Made by a program: the position numbers and the translations under genes
Shown: in pieces, positions 38,032-51,076 of the stretch
How the letters are laid out: each line of letters starts with the position of its first letter
Position numbering within the stretch: position 1 is the first letter of the stretch
The notes under the pieces: generated by a model
Told to the model about the DNA's origin: nothing
Database searches by the model: none
The model's input: the letters and a program-made list of their open reading frames with translations, nothing else
NCBI RefSeq assembly: GCF_907165205.1
Contig: NC_058193.1
Coordinates: 28,409,521 to 28,473,520 of the forward strand
Direction: 5' to 3'
Length of the DNA: 64,000 nucleotides
Source of the DNA: Coccinella septempunctata
Lineage: Eukaryota > Arthropoda > Insecta > Coleoptera > Coccinellidae

Positions 38032-40640
38032 TGTATTTTTTTTCTGGAAAAAAGAATGAATTAATAAAAACATCAATTAGTATATCATTATAATGAACAT
38101 ATGTATGTATATTTTACTTGAAGATAATTTTGAGTACCAAATTTTTTAAATGACTATTTGACGAGTGGCAAATACTAAAACCAATCTACATATTACAAGG
38201 AGGGTTAACGGCACGCAGAAAAATTATTAAATATCCGTCCGTTATTTGGCCACCTCCAATGCAATCACCCCTATCGCATCACAGATACCTACCCCAAAAT
38301 CAACTCTTTCAATGGGAAATATAAAATCTAAGAAGAAAATTGTTTACTCATTTTCGTAATTACCACCATCAATTAATGTTTCGAAAGAAGGAACAAACAA
38401 AACATTAATGTAAAATTGAATTTGACCAAATGAGCTATCGTGAATCTTTGATGAAATACCAAGAATCTCTAACTGACTACTCTTCAAACTAAATATTTTC
38501 GAATTTCCGATAATTGAAAGCTACAACAAATACGTAAGGGATTCGTAAAATATTTTGAGTAATCAAATTAGAATAATCTTCAAGGTACAATATAGCTCTC
38601 CATGTATGTTGTCAAATACCCTATTGTAGGCTTACGATTTATTCTTCACATAAGAATAGTTAAAAAATATGTGTGAAATTGGAAAAAATTTTAAAATTAC
38701 CATAATGTAGTTTTAATAACCTAAATTTGTAAAAGATAATGACTAACGCATAATGAACAGGTACTGAAAACGGGGTACAATAAAATGAAAAACTATTTAG
38801 TCATACAGTTCACCAATTCTCAACAAATCTTTAGAAATTCCTGTGACTTCTTGAGTTCATATATGGTGGGGACCTAAAATCGGGAGAGATAGACAGCTAA
38901 ATCGACGCAAAACAAATTCTAAACCAAACTTAAAACCCGTTGGAAAATAATTCCATATCAAAAATGACTAATATATTTGAAATCTCGTTTTCTGGAAAAA
39001 TTATCGAAAATCAGCCATCAATATGAGACTATAAAACTGGAAGAAATATAAAAGAAATTTCTTCTTAATAATGATTGTGAGCTGATAGTTTTTGACTTTT
39101 TTTTTAATTAAATCATTAGTCTTCGGAATGTTTTCACAGTCGAAATCTGGATATACACTAAAAAAATAATAAATTCACCATTAAAATGGATCAATCATAC
39201 TCAAAAACATCTTTTCATCGCTATCCCGATAGGTTTCCCTCCTTTTTCATTTTCTGCGGAAATTAGTTCAAAATAGAATAAAAATTTAAGCTTCCGTTCA
39301 AACCGAACGTTTTTCACATAAACGTTTGAAGATGTCCGAAATATTATTTTCAAATTTTCGACGCGAATGATCATGTCAGTCTTATTATATCCAGATTTAT
39401 ACCTGGAATCTAAAGTAACGCAAAAAACGAGATTCAAGATATATTTCATACATCAGCCTGTATATTGTGGCAGATGGTTAAGGATGAGGGACGTATTAAC
39501 CACTAAAGAAAGAACAAACTATACATCCATCCTTCATGCGATTGTTAAAAGAGGGGACCCATTACAATAGGGTGAGAAAACAGGATTGCAAAGCCCCTCT
39601 TCGAATATTTAATAGGATATTCTGAAAAATCAATACGAGCATCCGCAACAATTGCGAAATGGAAAGTAACAAGATAATTTGAAGTCGTAAGATTTCAGTA
39701 AGTGTTACAAATTCAAAAGAAGTGAACACAAGAAGAAACACAATAGGGTAACCAACAAATATTGACTTTCAGTTCAATGGGCTTTGTTGAATGAATGAAA
39801 AGAATCACTTTTGTTGACAAAACCCGAAGAAATTGCTACTAATCTTACAGGTACCTTTTCACACCTTGAAAATTATCAGACATCTCAAAATAAATGTTAA
39901 TTGATCCGTTTATTCTTTATCATTTAATTTTCGATATGAACTTTTACAGTTCAAGTTCAATCAACTAATTTGCAGGCAACGAACTTGTGGAAGTCTAGTC
40001 AGGTATTATTAGAAAAAGAAGGAAATAGCTAAATACTAATGCTAGAATAGATGAGCAGATAGAGGTGGCTCATGGAAAAAGGAAGTAAAATCTCGCGGTA
40101 TCGTCGTAATAACGAAATCTTCTACATATCAAAACTACTTTCCAATTGACCTTGAGTTTTTTCCGATAATATTCCCGCCTAGAACTTGTAAAAATAAAAG
40201 AAAATTTGATGACATTTTTTTTCAGCACAAATTTTCATGAAAATTATTATTTCGATATGATTAGATAATTAAATTTTCGATTAATTTTAAGTGGGTGTAC
40301 CCTATAGATAATTTTTTTTTGACAAATTTTCACATTATAATGGCTAGACCGAAAATTGAAGTCAATTTAAAGGGTTGAATATCGAAGTCACCAGAAAATT
40401 CAATCTTAATATCAAAAGATTCTTACGAGATACAAAGTAAAAGAGCGGGATATCAATGGCGGGACTAGTCCATTATTACCAATACATGTTATGAAAACTG
40501 TGTTTCTCTGTTTTCATAGATTTTTAACAGAAATGTCACTAAAGAACAATCATATAATATCTGCAATACTTACCAACTAATTATCTACTGTCAATAATTA
40601 ATGTCCAGTCGTATTTCCACGAAAATTGTGCATTAATATA
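38032..40640. other. Upstream intron of jumeau, no coding sequence recognised
   Basis: AT-rich DNA lies between the jumeau ATG exon and the GC-richer patch at 40640-40840. The minus frame at 39201-39449 and the plus frame at 39367-39570 overlap each other and carry no recognisable domain. It is most simply the 5' UTR intron. Confidence 0.4.
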
Positions 40641-40840
40641 AAATTCGACACTGACAGCACACAACACCCTACGAATGTACACAAACTCGCAGTTAACCAC
40701 AAAGAACGAAGAGGGAATTCAAATAGCGCGCTCTTGATTGGATAGCGCAAGTCACGTGTGCTTCCCGCCTTCGCGCTATTGGCCGACATGTGAACGGTAA
40801 AAAACTTCCACAGCGGGTTCTCTATAACCTTGCACATGGT
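40640..40840 (-). promoter_or_regulatory. Candidate promoter of jumeau
   Basis: This patch is rich in CpG for this window (AATAGCGCGCTCTTG, TTCCCGCCTTCGCGCTATTG) and includes an E-box-like GTCACGTGTG near 40751. It lies about 2.6 kb upstream of the jumeau start codon, on the expected side. The transcription start cannot be read directly. Confidence 0.4.
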
Positions 40841-41687
40841 TGGCCGTTGACTTTTAATTTAACCTATATTTTCTGTTAAACTTTGAGAGTAAACGGAAAT
40901 TAGATGTGAACAAATTCTTATAGAAAAAATGAGGATTTTTTTGGTACATTACACAAACAAGCCAAGTTAGTCGACACTTCAATCGAACGATGCAAAGTTG
41001 TTCAATTTCATTTTGCCGGTCGGTATTATCCGATCCATCATGGCAGCTTGTCGGCAGATTGGAATATTTCGTTAGACAAATGATACAATTAAAATACCGG
41101 TAAAGAAAAAAATTCGGTTGAATTTTTGCGATTAAACTTTCAGGCAATAGTTTATTAATAGAAACATTTTTGTGCGACATGCCAATAAAATATTTCGTAA
41201 TGGATAAATCGGACGATTCCATTATACGACAAAGGGGAGGACGCTCAAAAAGTTTCAACGTAAAAATCGATATGGAATTACGAGGGGAATATTAGCAAGT
41301 AATGAAAATCAATTAACATTTGGATTCCAGTTTAAAGGATATATGCTATTGAGAATATTCTATCCATATCAAAAATCATGAGCCCAATCCATTGCTGCAT
41401 ACTGGATGTGTAAAAGACTAAATAATTCATTTCCAATTTCCCAGAATAGATCTGATTCCAACATTTTATTCACATACTTTTTATTCCATTTGTTGAACAT
41501 TTTGTAGGTCCTTATCAATTGTAACTAGGTATAAATGTGTTCTTAATTATTTTTCATAACTTCATATATCTCCATTTTCAAGAACCCAAAGAAGGAATTC
41601 CACAGCTATGAATAGAAATATGTACTATTCATTTAATCTTCATTTTGATTTCTGATCGAAATCAATGATTTTTGGTGGAACATTTTT
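40841..41687. other. Spacer, no gene recognised
   Basis: A 134-codon minus frame (40854-41258) has no known domain and uneven composition. The part near 40960-41060 is CpG-richer and may belong to the jumeau promoter region. The rest is AT-rich, probably the 3' UTR of the small gene that follows. Confidence 0.35.
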
Positions 41688-43560
41688 TCATTCATACTCA
41701 TCTGTGAATTCAATCCATGCAGTCACGTTTCTGAAATAAAAGAAAAAATTTAAAACAGACATGAATTGATTAATCACATCAATTAAGTTAAAACATAATA
41801 GGTACCTTTGATCTTGTTCAAAATATTGCAACCTAGATGTCTTCAATCCTACTCATTTTAACAACAGGTTCAAGACTGGGTATTAAAATTCATGGCAATT
41901 CATCTAGATTTCTCTGACACGATGTAGATCTACCCATTGAATGAAGTATTCAGTAAGTTATTTCTTAACTTAATGTAATTCTTCACAACAGAGAATAATA
42001 TCCAATCATATCAAAAACTAAAATAGGTCAACGTTCAAAATTGCTTTTCAATAAATGAATTTAATAGCCCTGTAAGAATTAAAAAGCCACAACATTTGCT
42101 TCGTTTTAGTCTAACAAGAAGTTCAGATGTACCTAAGTGTACAATCTTTCTTCAAATTGTTTCTTATTCACTTATTCTTTCAATTCCCTGAAGAAGCTTT
42201 TCTTCAGAACAATATTCTTTTGGCATAATTTCAATCAATACACAATTCTGGAAAGTATTCAACGTGAACCATGGTCTCCTTCCGAAAAAGATGAAATATC
42301 AGTATATTTTAAAAACACTAGGTCATTAGACATAATATATTACTGTTACAAATGTGAGACTGCGATAATGTGAATAATTCTATTCTGCTCAACCCAAATT
42401 AAATATTTCTGCATTTTTCTTGATTAACTTTCACTCACATCTTATATCTGAAAATGTATTCTGAATCCAACAAATATACCTCTGTAGGTATCCCTCGAGA
42501 AAAATTTTGCATTCACCTTGAACATTCATTCCAAAAAGAAATGAATAATTTTCTGCTGTAACATTTTGAATTAATTGAATCTCATTATTGTAATTTCAAT
42601 AATGAATACTAAACAAAGTTTTGCTGGTTTTCAATAATGAGCATTAGATATCTATATTAAAAAGTAGTCAGTATTAAACTGGAGCACAACCGAAGTTGCA
42701 GAGCTAAAATTTCTTGCCTTCATGGATATCAGAATTTGATCCCATGGCTTTTGTAACACAATGAAAAAGAAAAACTTTTACTACTGTAGTAAATAGTTTA
42801 CTAAAAAAAAACAGTGAGGACACGACCAAACTGATTCCTCAAAATGTGCAACTTACTTTCTTGAAGAATGCTCCAGAGTCTAATGAACTTTGAAAGTCCA
42901 TACATCTTCTCTGCACTTCTACGACCTGTGAAGAAAACCCTGATGAGAGTACACATGTTGAGGACACCAAATGTTTTGCAAAATCGCAATAAACAAATGA
43001 AGTTTTGAAATCAAATATGGCAGACTTGAAACCTCATTTTAGGTGAAAGTATTCGGTAAAAATGGTTGAAAATTCCAAAAAGAAGCTTTCGCCACACGTA
43101 CTCAAGGTTTCATAACTTTCAATCGAATAGACAACAACAATCAAACCATTTTTATGAGGATAATCTCCCACGTCGCGTCGTAAGAAAGAAACTTGAAATT
43201 TCAGCAACGCCATTTCTTCGTCGTAATTAGTAGCAATATTTTTGAGTACACTCTCAAATAATGCCAAGGAAACAAAAATAATACTTAAAAGGGCAGTTTT
43301 AAGATATAACAACGCGATTGAAACAATGTAAAAAGAGCAACCCACCCAATAACCCAAGCTACCATGTCACCAAGATTGTATAAAATTCATCATATTAAGA
43401 AACAAATGACACAATAAACTACTGAATTATAGAAACTGCTATTTGAAGAAATAATTGAATAACTAGTAAATTATTCTTTACATAACTTACCAGAATAATC
43501 CTCTTTTGCGAACATCATTGGAACAATGAATTTGTACTCAAATACAGCGTCCGAATGCAT
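41688..43560 (-). CDS. Tentative small gene, 74 residues in four exons
   Basis: Exons: 43491-43560, 42857-42925, 41806-41848 and 41688-41730. Phases 1, 1 and 2 close exactly to 75 codons. Splice sites: TCTG|GTAAGT, TTCACAG|GTCG, GAAA|GTAAGT, GAGTAG|GATTG, AAAG|GTACCT and TTTCAG|AAAC. The product starts MHSDAVFEYKFIVPMMFAKE, continues SAEKMYGLSKFIRLWSILQE and ends NVTAWIEFTDEYE. It has no signal peptide or membrane span, and I do not recognise it. The first two exons are well supported by their sites; the third rests on a weak acceptor. A CpG-richer patch just upstream (43570-43650) could be the promoter. The model may be wrong or miss exons. Confidence 0.45.
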
Positions 43561-45777
43561 TGCTTGACAGTTTGGCGTTTCCAAGCGTTGCTGGCTGGAC
43601 GCTCAATCAGCTGATCGCATAGACATCTGACGATCGAGGACAGTAATTCAAAATACCGTTGAACACGTGTACCACCTATATGCAGAAATGGTAAACTCCA
43701 CTTATTTTTGGAAAACTATATTATTTTGACGACGAATTGTGAAGAATCGAGGAAAACAAAACTGATTTTCGAATATTATAAATTTTTTGCTTTGAAATCT
43801 CATTTTTCTTTCAATTCGAATATGGTGTTAAGAGAGGTAAGGGGCTTGAAAAACATATATAATATATAGCAAATATAATATATACATATAACATCATAAC
43901 ATAACCATAATACAACAATATATAATGAAATACAATAAAACAACAATATATGAAAAAGCAAAGCTCTTTGGAAAAAGTCACATACCCGGATATTCTAAGG
44001 GTAGGACTTGTTTTGATGAATATTTCTCATCTCCAAACTGGAGTTTCGGTGAACTAAACTTAAACTCAACTTAACTTCAACCTTAGATTAATGAAATCTG
44101 GGAATTATGGACAAAAACTCCAATTGAAAATTTTGGTGTTCTAGATTTCTATAAACGATAAAAAATAAAGGATGCAAATTCTTGAAATGTGGTCCAAAAA
44201 TTGCTTCCATTGAAAATGAACTCAATATAAAGTAAACTTTTATTGAATTCAATTATTGAACAGTTGAATATCCATCATTCTAGTTCGTGTGGTTTGAAAG
44301 TACTCGCACGGTGATTGTGATATTATATCTAAGAATTAAATATATAGGTAATTGTTTCATCATTTGGATGTTGGATCTCATGATTATAAGTTTTATGGAC
44401 TCAGATATTCGTAATGTCAGCACAAAAAAGTACCTAATAAAATAATTCGTCGTCAAATATAAAGCTATGGAATTAATAAGAAGGACAATATTTTGTGCTT
44501 AAACGTATAGTACATACTTAGCTTCTGCAATTCATGCAGTTTTTAGGATATGCAGGATAGGTATATGTTTCAGAATTTTGCGAGTTTTGCGAAAATTGAT
44601 CGTAGTTTTTCTTTAGAAGCTCATTTATATGGAAAAATATGATGAGATTCATTGATCTTAGTCTTATTATTCCAATAACGCGTAACGAACATTTATATTG
44701 ATACTGATCTATTTGATATATTTCATTCAAAACACTTTTAGTAAGGAGCTTCCAGATCTGGTAATTCAAAGTCAACTGCAATTTAACTAATATACAATTA
44801 TGAAAACCCCACCAGTCTGTACATTTTCAATTCGCTTATGTATAAGAGTATAGGTATAGTATATATCCAAGGAAATATATGTGTAATATATATCATCTTC
44901 TATTCCTTCTTGGTACAAACTAAAAATCATAATGTTAACCTTTCAAATTTAATATGATTCTCCTTACGTTCAAAATCATTGAACAAAAAATCTTTAGAAA
45001 AGAAATTAAGACAGAGGGGGTAAATTCGCTGAGTCAGGTCCTGACTCGAGTTAAAGCCTATTTCACACTTGATTCTGACTCCTGAAGATCTGAGCACGGA
45101 GACAGTCTCTGTCTGACCACTTCTGATGAACCTTTTTCGCTAGTCGTTTTCGATTTAAGTACCTCAAATCAATTGTATAATGGTGAAAACTTTTTTCAGA
45201 TATTTTAGTTCTCAAGTAGTAACAAAAGAGGACAGATATTTTTGTGATATTTTAATATCCGGTTTTTTGCGCTATATTTTCCCACTTTCATTTTGATTTA
45301 CTTTACTTAACAAATTATTATTCCTTAGGAGTCCAACACAAAATATAATACCTATAATTTCATTGACCGTTTACCTACTTTTGTCCTACTACTACTATAC
45401 TCAATAAATTGTTCAATGGGTTCATATGCCTACCTAATGAAAGAGGAACTTCCTCTTTGTATATGGACGATGAAAATTGGAGGAAATCTTAGAATTATTA
45501 CATAAAATATATATGTCTTATTATCCACAAATAATAATATACCTATATACTCTTGTTTGCTTCAATGTATAACATGATTAAATGTCTTTTCTGTTTCCAT
45601 ATATAATAATTTCCGATTGAAATATTCATTATACAGAATAATTATTATTATAAGTTTAGAAAGATAAAAAGTATAACTAAAAAAACATAGCGGGAAATGT
45701 ATTCCACTCATATGAAAATATCGATTTTCTTGTTGAAGTAAACTCCGATAGTGTTCTGAGTGTACAGATAGGGGAAG
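43561..45777. other. Divergent spacer between the small gene and Ac45
   Basis: The left 100 bp may be the promoter of the minus-strand small gene. A run of TATAT-rich simple sequence lies at 43850-43960. Around 45020-45130 there is a CpG-poor, GC-richer patch (CTGAGTCAGGTCCTGACTCG, partly palindromic). No gene is recognised; the minus frame at 44518-44781 is unremarkable. Confidence 0.4.
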
Positions 45778-46924
45778 ATGAAGCCGATTAATTTGTTATT
45801 TTTAACAATTCTACAATTTTTTTATGTAAATTGTGCAATATTTTTATGGAGTAATAAAGAAGTCGATATATTCCCTTTACAAAAATTCACTGACGATGAT
45901 CTAGCCCAACTCGTTGGAATGATGGATAACCCTAAAGTGATGGCTTATTCGAATCCTAACCAAAATTTGCCTTTGAATCTCAAAAGTTTAGTGAATGATA
46001 GTTTTTCGGCTTACACTGCCAATGATGATCTCTTGGATGTAGATACCATAGGTAGGTATTAAAAATGTAAAATCACACATGATTACTTGATAATTATCCG
46101 GATCTAAGAAGATGTTAGAATTTAGAATTTTTATGTTTACAGCTTTATCAGGTGATGAAACCTCAGATTTGAAGAGAATTGAGAAAGATGTGGAGGAAGC
46201 AAAGTACAAAAATCAAGACACCTTGTTTTTTATCATATCACCAACCGAATTCAGATCAAAGAGAGAAATAGAAGAAGATGAACTAATCACAACTTCTCCG
46301 GAATCAAAGGGTCCAGTTGCCTACATTGGTAAATCTATAACAGATGAAAAGTATGGTATAATATATTCTTCAACTCCTTTACTCTTGAGAATCAATAAAA
46401 CAGACTTATATTTAAACGGTAGAGAAAATGATTTGACCTCAGTAGACACTGTACCAAGGGAATCTATCACTAGGTTAAATGTTAATATACTTCTAGCAGA
46501 CAAGCGCAAAATTATGCTAAGATTCATTTTCTTGTGGGCAGATTCCTACTGGTACCTCACATCAGTGAGAATAAGCGGTACAAGTTATAATACTACCTAT
46601 ACGTTAGCTATTGACAAGGAAGTTTATGCCCCAGAACAATTTTCTTATCACTGCTCTGGAGAAACAGTATTTTCAGACACTGTTAATGACGTGTATTTAT
46701 ATTTAACTAATATGCAAGTTCAAATTGATTCCTCTAAAGAAAGTTTTGGGGATTCTTATGATTGTATTTCCTTCACCACCGTACCTATTTGGTCTGGAAT
46801 ATTTGTATCCAGCCTGTTGATTTTCGTATTGTTACTTTCACTAGTAGCTCTTTGGGATATCAAAACTATGGATAAATTTGATAACTATAAAACAAAACAA
46901 CTAACAATAACCGTAAGCGAATGA
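45778..46924 (+). CDS. VhaAC45: V-type proton ATPase accessory subunit S1 (Ac45/ATP6AP1 family)
   Basis: Ac45 binds the membrane sector of the V-ATPase in endosomes, lysosomes and secretory granules and helps its assembly and targeting. There are two exons, 45778-46051 and 46143-46924, giving 351 residues. A signal peptide is clear (MKPINLLFLTILQFFYVNCA). RSKR at residues 129-132 is a furin-type site before the conserved luminal domain, as in mammalian Ac45. The C-terminal part holds FSYHCSGETVF and SFGDSYDC, then the single membrane span (IWSGIFVSSLLIFVLLLSLV, from about residue 307) and the tail KTMDKFDNYKTKQLTITVSE, which is diagnostic. It is slightly short for the family. It could be the insect VhaAC45 or its paralogue VhaAC45RP; I cannot tell which. 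It faces the lipase gene tail to tail. Confidence 0.9.
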
Positions 46925-47540
46925 AAGCATTTATTGTGGATTGGATTGATCTGCTTTCATCAATCATACTCATATAACTTGTTCAATTTGAATTTTTGCA
47001 AAATATAAATTGAGTAGATAAAGACCTGCTTTGATATTTTTATCTTTTGAAATTTATTCATCAATATTTATTGATAAATAAATAATAATGAAAAAAGTTC
47101 TTTATTTATCGTGGAAATATTCATTTATAGTATATTTCAAAAACTGTGATATTTATTTGGTATTCGATATATTTTAATTTCATCGATGTTAACTTAGGAA
47201 CTGTTCAACTTATAAAGTGTCTTCAAAAATTAATGTGAACATAAATGTTACTGACCTCAATTATTGTGAAATATCTTTATTCTCCTTTTTTTGAATAGGC
47301 ATACCTCTCATTGTAACTGATACATATCTTCTTAAACCTACTGTAACTTGGATTTTTACAGTAAAACTTATTGAACCATAACTTGCATTTCTTTATTGAA
47401 ATGATAGGAATAAATCGATCAAGAAGCAAAACGGAATATTTAAGCTTTATTAATAAATAACTTATAATTAACTACAAATAATATCACAGGCGTTGAAAAT
47501 TACAGTTGCATTGATTAAGAATCAAATGATGAAAGTTATT
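46925..47540. other. Shared 3' region of Ac45 and the lipase
   Basis: The two genes converge with 616 bp between stops. AATAAA on the plus strand at 47077-47082 would serve Ac45. TTTATT at 47446-47451 is an AATAAA on the minus strand for the lipase. No further gene is visible. Confidence 0.5.
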
Positions 47541-50500
47541 TCAACAGTAGGACGGAATCAACAATTGGGGGAAACCACTAATTAATGGAACATCTGACTT
47601 GGGACATACTGTAATCCTGAAACATATATTTTACATTAATTTGGTTGCGAAGAGAAAAAGAAATTACTCACTTTCTCCCTATTTCCAAGGATTCCACTGT
47701 AACATTCTTCAAGTATATTCTGGGGGATGCTAGAATTCTCCAAGTGAGAGGGTTGAATAAACTGCTATTATATTTCCATTCAACTTCAACAGCTTTCAAA
47801 TTGTCTACTTCATTAGTTGCAATAACCCCAGTATATGTATGTCCAGGCTCATGATAACCTCCCTTTAAAGCAGCTGGTTCTGATTTGTATCCTTTGCCAT
47901 CTGTAGTGCTATGCATTGTGAAAATGAGCTGGCCTACTTCACCTCTGTGTAATTTACTTTTTTCGGAATCTGATATGGTCACCATTATTTTATAGTGAGC
48001 TCCTATAATAACAAAAAAAATTGTACAACAAATTCTCAGTCAGGAAGTTTGGATATAATATTTTTATCCATAATTGATTAATAAAGTGGTCATAATCTAT
48101 CCATTTCCTTCAGCGTTAATGATACCCATATGCTATTTGAATAATATACCATTTTACTTACGACAGTAGGGTCTATCAGAACCAGTCATGAGGTATTGTG
48201 TCAAGTTATCATTTTGTTTGATAACACCCTTTGCTACAAGTTGGGTGTAGTGTCTTCTTCCATGATAACCAAACTTCAAACAGTTTTTCTTAAGCTCGCC
48301 ACATTCAAAACATTTGCCATCTTGAAACTCCTATTTTATATTCAAGTCCCAATAAGTAAATACTATATTTTATGTAATTTATCAATACTCACTTCGAAAG
48401 AAGAACAAGACATGGTATACCATGAACACTTAGGATTTATGCTTTCTATGAAGAATTCATAACTTTTAATATGATTGCATCCTATGTATTTTCTGACACC
48501 TTTGAAAATACTTTCATCTTGGTACAACAAATGTTGATAAGCCTTCATATTACACCCTGGTTGGTCACTACCTCCATTAGGGTAATAATCAACATGCCCA
48601 ATTGGTTCAACAATCCCAAAGCCTCCTAGGAGGAATCTGCTGGCATCACTGTGAACTATATCTACATATCTTGCAGCCGTTTTGTCCAGTCTAACTGGAG
48701 GTTGGGATTTTGCGAAATGAGGCTCTGCAGGATCTAAGCCTGTTATCCTCTCCAAAACCAAATTGAATTCCTGAAAAAATTTGTTATAGTACTCAATTAT
48801 TGTATATACCAGGATATGACTATCTTGAGCTGGAAATAAAGCCCATTACTATGTGTTTACCATAGATTTTATTAGTCTATGGTGTTTACCCACCTTCTGC
48901 AAAGTATATCCCACATAACCACATAAATGTGCACCAAGGGAGTGACCGATGCAATGCACATGATTCAGTCCTTTGGTGTAGCTAGCTACTTCTGCCACCA
49001 AATGTGCTGTTATGGCCCCAAGTAGTCGAATATTGGCTACTGCCTGTGTGTAAGGCGGACTGGAACCTCCGTGCCAATCTACCACAATAACGGAACAATC
49101 TTCCATGCGTAAAAGTTCCTTCGTCATTTCTTTGATCTGTAAAAATCAGGAAATTTCATGTGGCTATTTATTTATAACCATTGAGTGTCAAATCACTCCA
49201 GCGACTGCTTTAAAAGAAACATATCTTACCCATGATTGGCCTCCTCCCTCTAGGAATCCATGACATATGACATATAAGGGTTTCTTAGGGTTCATAGGTG
49301 CTGAACCTATTATATCATCTTCATTTAGATCAAGCAGATACGGCCTAGTAGGTCTATGCCTTGTGTATAATAGAAATTTCGGTTCTATCTGCAACAAAAA
49401 TCTCAGTATTTGCCTGGTAATTTTTGTTTGGCAACAAGAGGGGACTTTTGAGAAAAATATAATTACCTGTTCTAAATCGTTGGGAAAATAAGAAACAGGC
49501 CTGTGAATGGTAGTCCAGGGTTCACCTAATTCGAAGCATCCATACATGCCATAACATTTTGTAGCATTTGGTGCTATTGGAAAAATATTCTTATAAGCAT
49601 TTTATTTTTCAAAATCTATATTTGAAATTCAACAGTGAATGAAGAAATAGTGCATTTAAATATAAAATTACAATAGAAGCCTTATCCCACCCCTACACTA
49701 TACTGTGTGGGTTGATTTGCAGAAAGATATCTCACGAAGTATCTAATTTTCGGATAAATACGTGCATGCTCATATTTGTATAGGAACGCAAATTTTCAAA
49801 AAACTTTTACTTATTAACATAAATTATAATAAATAATTCAATTACATATTTATATTGAAGATTACCGGACACTTGTAATTAAGCTGATTTGTTTATATTG
49901 CCATATTCATGTTATGAATTGTCAGTTCATATACTGTTTATAATAGCAGATAAGATGATCCAATCAAATTTGGGTAATTTAATTCTCATCACCTGAACAA
50001 TATTCGAATTTCACTTTATCTAAATCGATATTTGAGCGAAATATTCTTGCTTCAAGCTATTATGTATTCATATAATTCAAAATAATGGAATAAATGTTCT
50101 TGAGAGAGTTCTATAATAGCCGAAGGGAATTTTTAGCAGAAAGATCATTAAATTACAGGATAACCAATGTGGGGTTGGCCTTGTAATTGATTTAATTTAT
50201 GCTTTAAAATCTCCTACCAATATCAGTTTGATTGAAGCAATATTTATCCCTTATAACCTAAGCGGACAAACTGATGAATGTAAATACTGTGAAATTTGCA
50301 GAGGGTTACAATTCGCGGATTCAAACATTATTTTCGAAAGCAAGTGTTTGAATATTTCGAAGTATAAACTGTGAATGCTACAAGAGGTTTATAATTTTCT
50401 CTCTTAAAATTTTTTATTGAAATTTCTTTTTCCTCTTCTCTCCTTTGTTTTACATTCTCCCAGAAGAAACTTTGGACTAGCTCATTGGACGTGCAAAGAA

Positions 50501-51076
50501 TTTATTATTGAAAATGACGAACCCAAAAAAAGTGTTATGTTAAGAGGACACCATCATGCGATTATTATGAAAATCATATAAGATTAGTGTTTGTATGAAA
50601 AGAAAAAATTACGCAATTGAGTTTCGATTAGATTAGCATGAGCACAACATCTAGTTATTGAAAAATTGTTGATTCTACTCGATAAACAATTATGTTATCT
50701 TGAGGGATCAAAATAAATTTTGAATTTCAATTCGAAACATTTTTGGAGAAAAAATTCAATGTTTTCTTCTCATTTGTAATGAGAATAAAATTAAAAAAAT
50801 TCAAAAATGGTTGTCCCATTTATGAAACGAATGAGAGTTATTTTATTTTCAAAGATAGAAACTTTTTTAAAATCTATGCGAGTGGTTTTTCTGATATTTA
50901 CTTTTCAATCTGCATACTGAACGTATTCGTAAAGCTGAATGAAATTCTGCAAAAACCAAAAACTTACCCTTACCAATATCCAAATAATAATAGTTGTAAG
51001 AAGTGGTGTCTTGAAAATTGCTCTGGTTCATGATGAACATGATCGTTTGCAAAAAAATCGAACTGTTGTTCACCAT
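47541..51076 (-). CDS. Pancreatic-type triacylglycerol lipase family protein
   Basis: This is an alpha/beta-hydrolase of the pancreatic lipase family, expected to cleave ester bonds of glycerides or phospholipids. Exons: 50974-51076 (tentative), 49467-49573, 49230-49388, 48894-49136, 48393-48770, 48162-48330, 47672-48002 and 47541-47616. The model is 521 residues. The catalytic triad is intact: Ser189 in HCIGHSLGAH, Asp217 in ITGLDPAEPHF and His304 in CNHIKSYEFF. A PLAT-like C-terminal domain follows (HYKIMVTISDSEKSKLHRGE...). CYGMYGCFELGEPWTTIHRP is a typical start of the mature enzyme. The first exon fits in phase, but it encodes no clear signal peptide (MVNNSSIFLQTIMFIMNQSN), so the true 5' exon may differ. 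Intron 2 (78 nt) stays open in frame. Confidence 0.92.

Noticed and set aside
40854..41258. 134-codon minus frame, the longest unexplained one upstream of jumeau
   Set aside because: No motif, no supporting splice sites, and it crosses a probable promoter or UTR patch.
43034..43357. 107-codon minus frame with hydrophobic start, possibly a membrane protein
   Set aside because: It lies within the intron of the small-gene model, has no acceptor in front of it, and its hydrophobic part is AT-driven.
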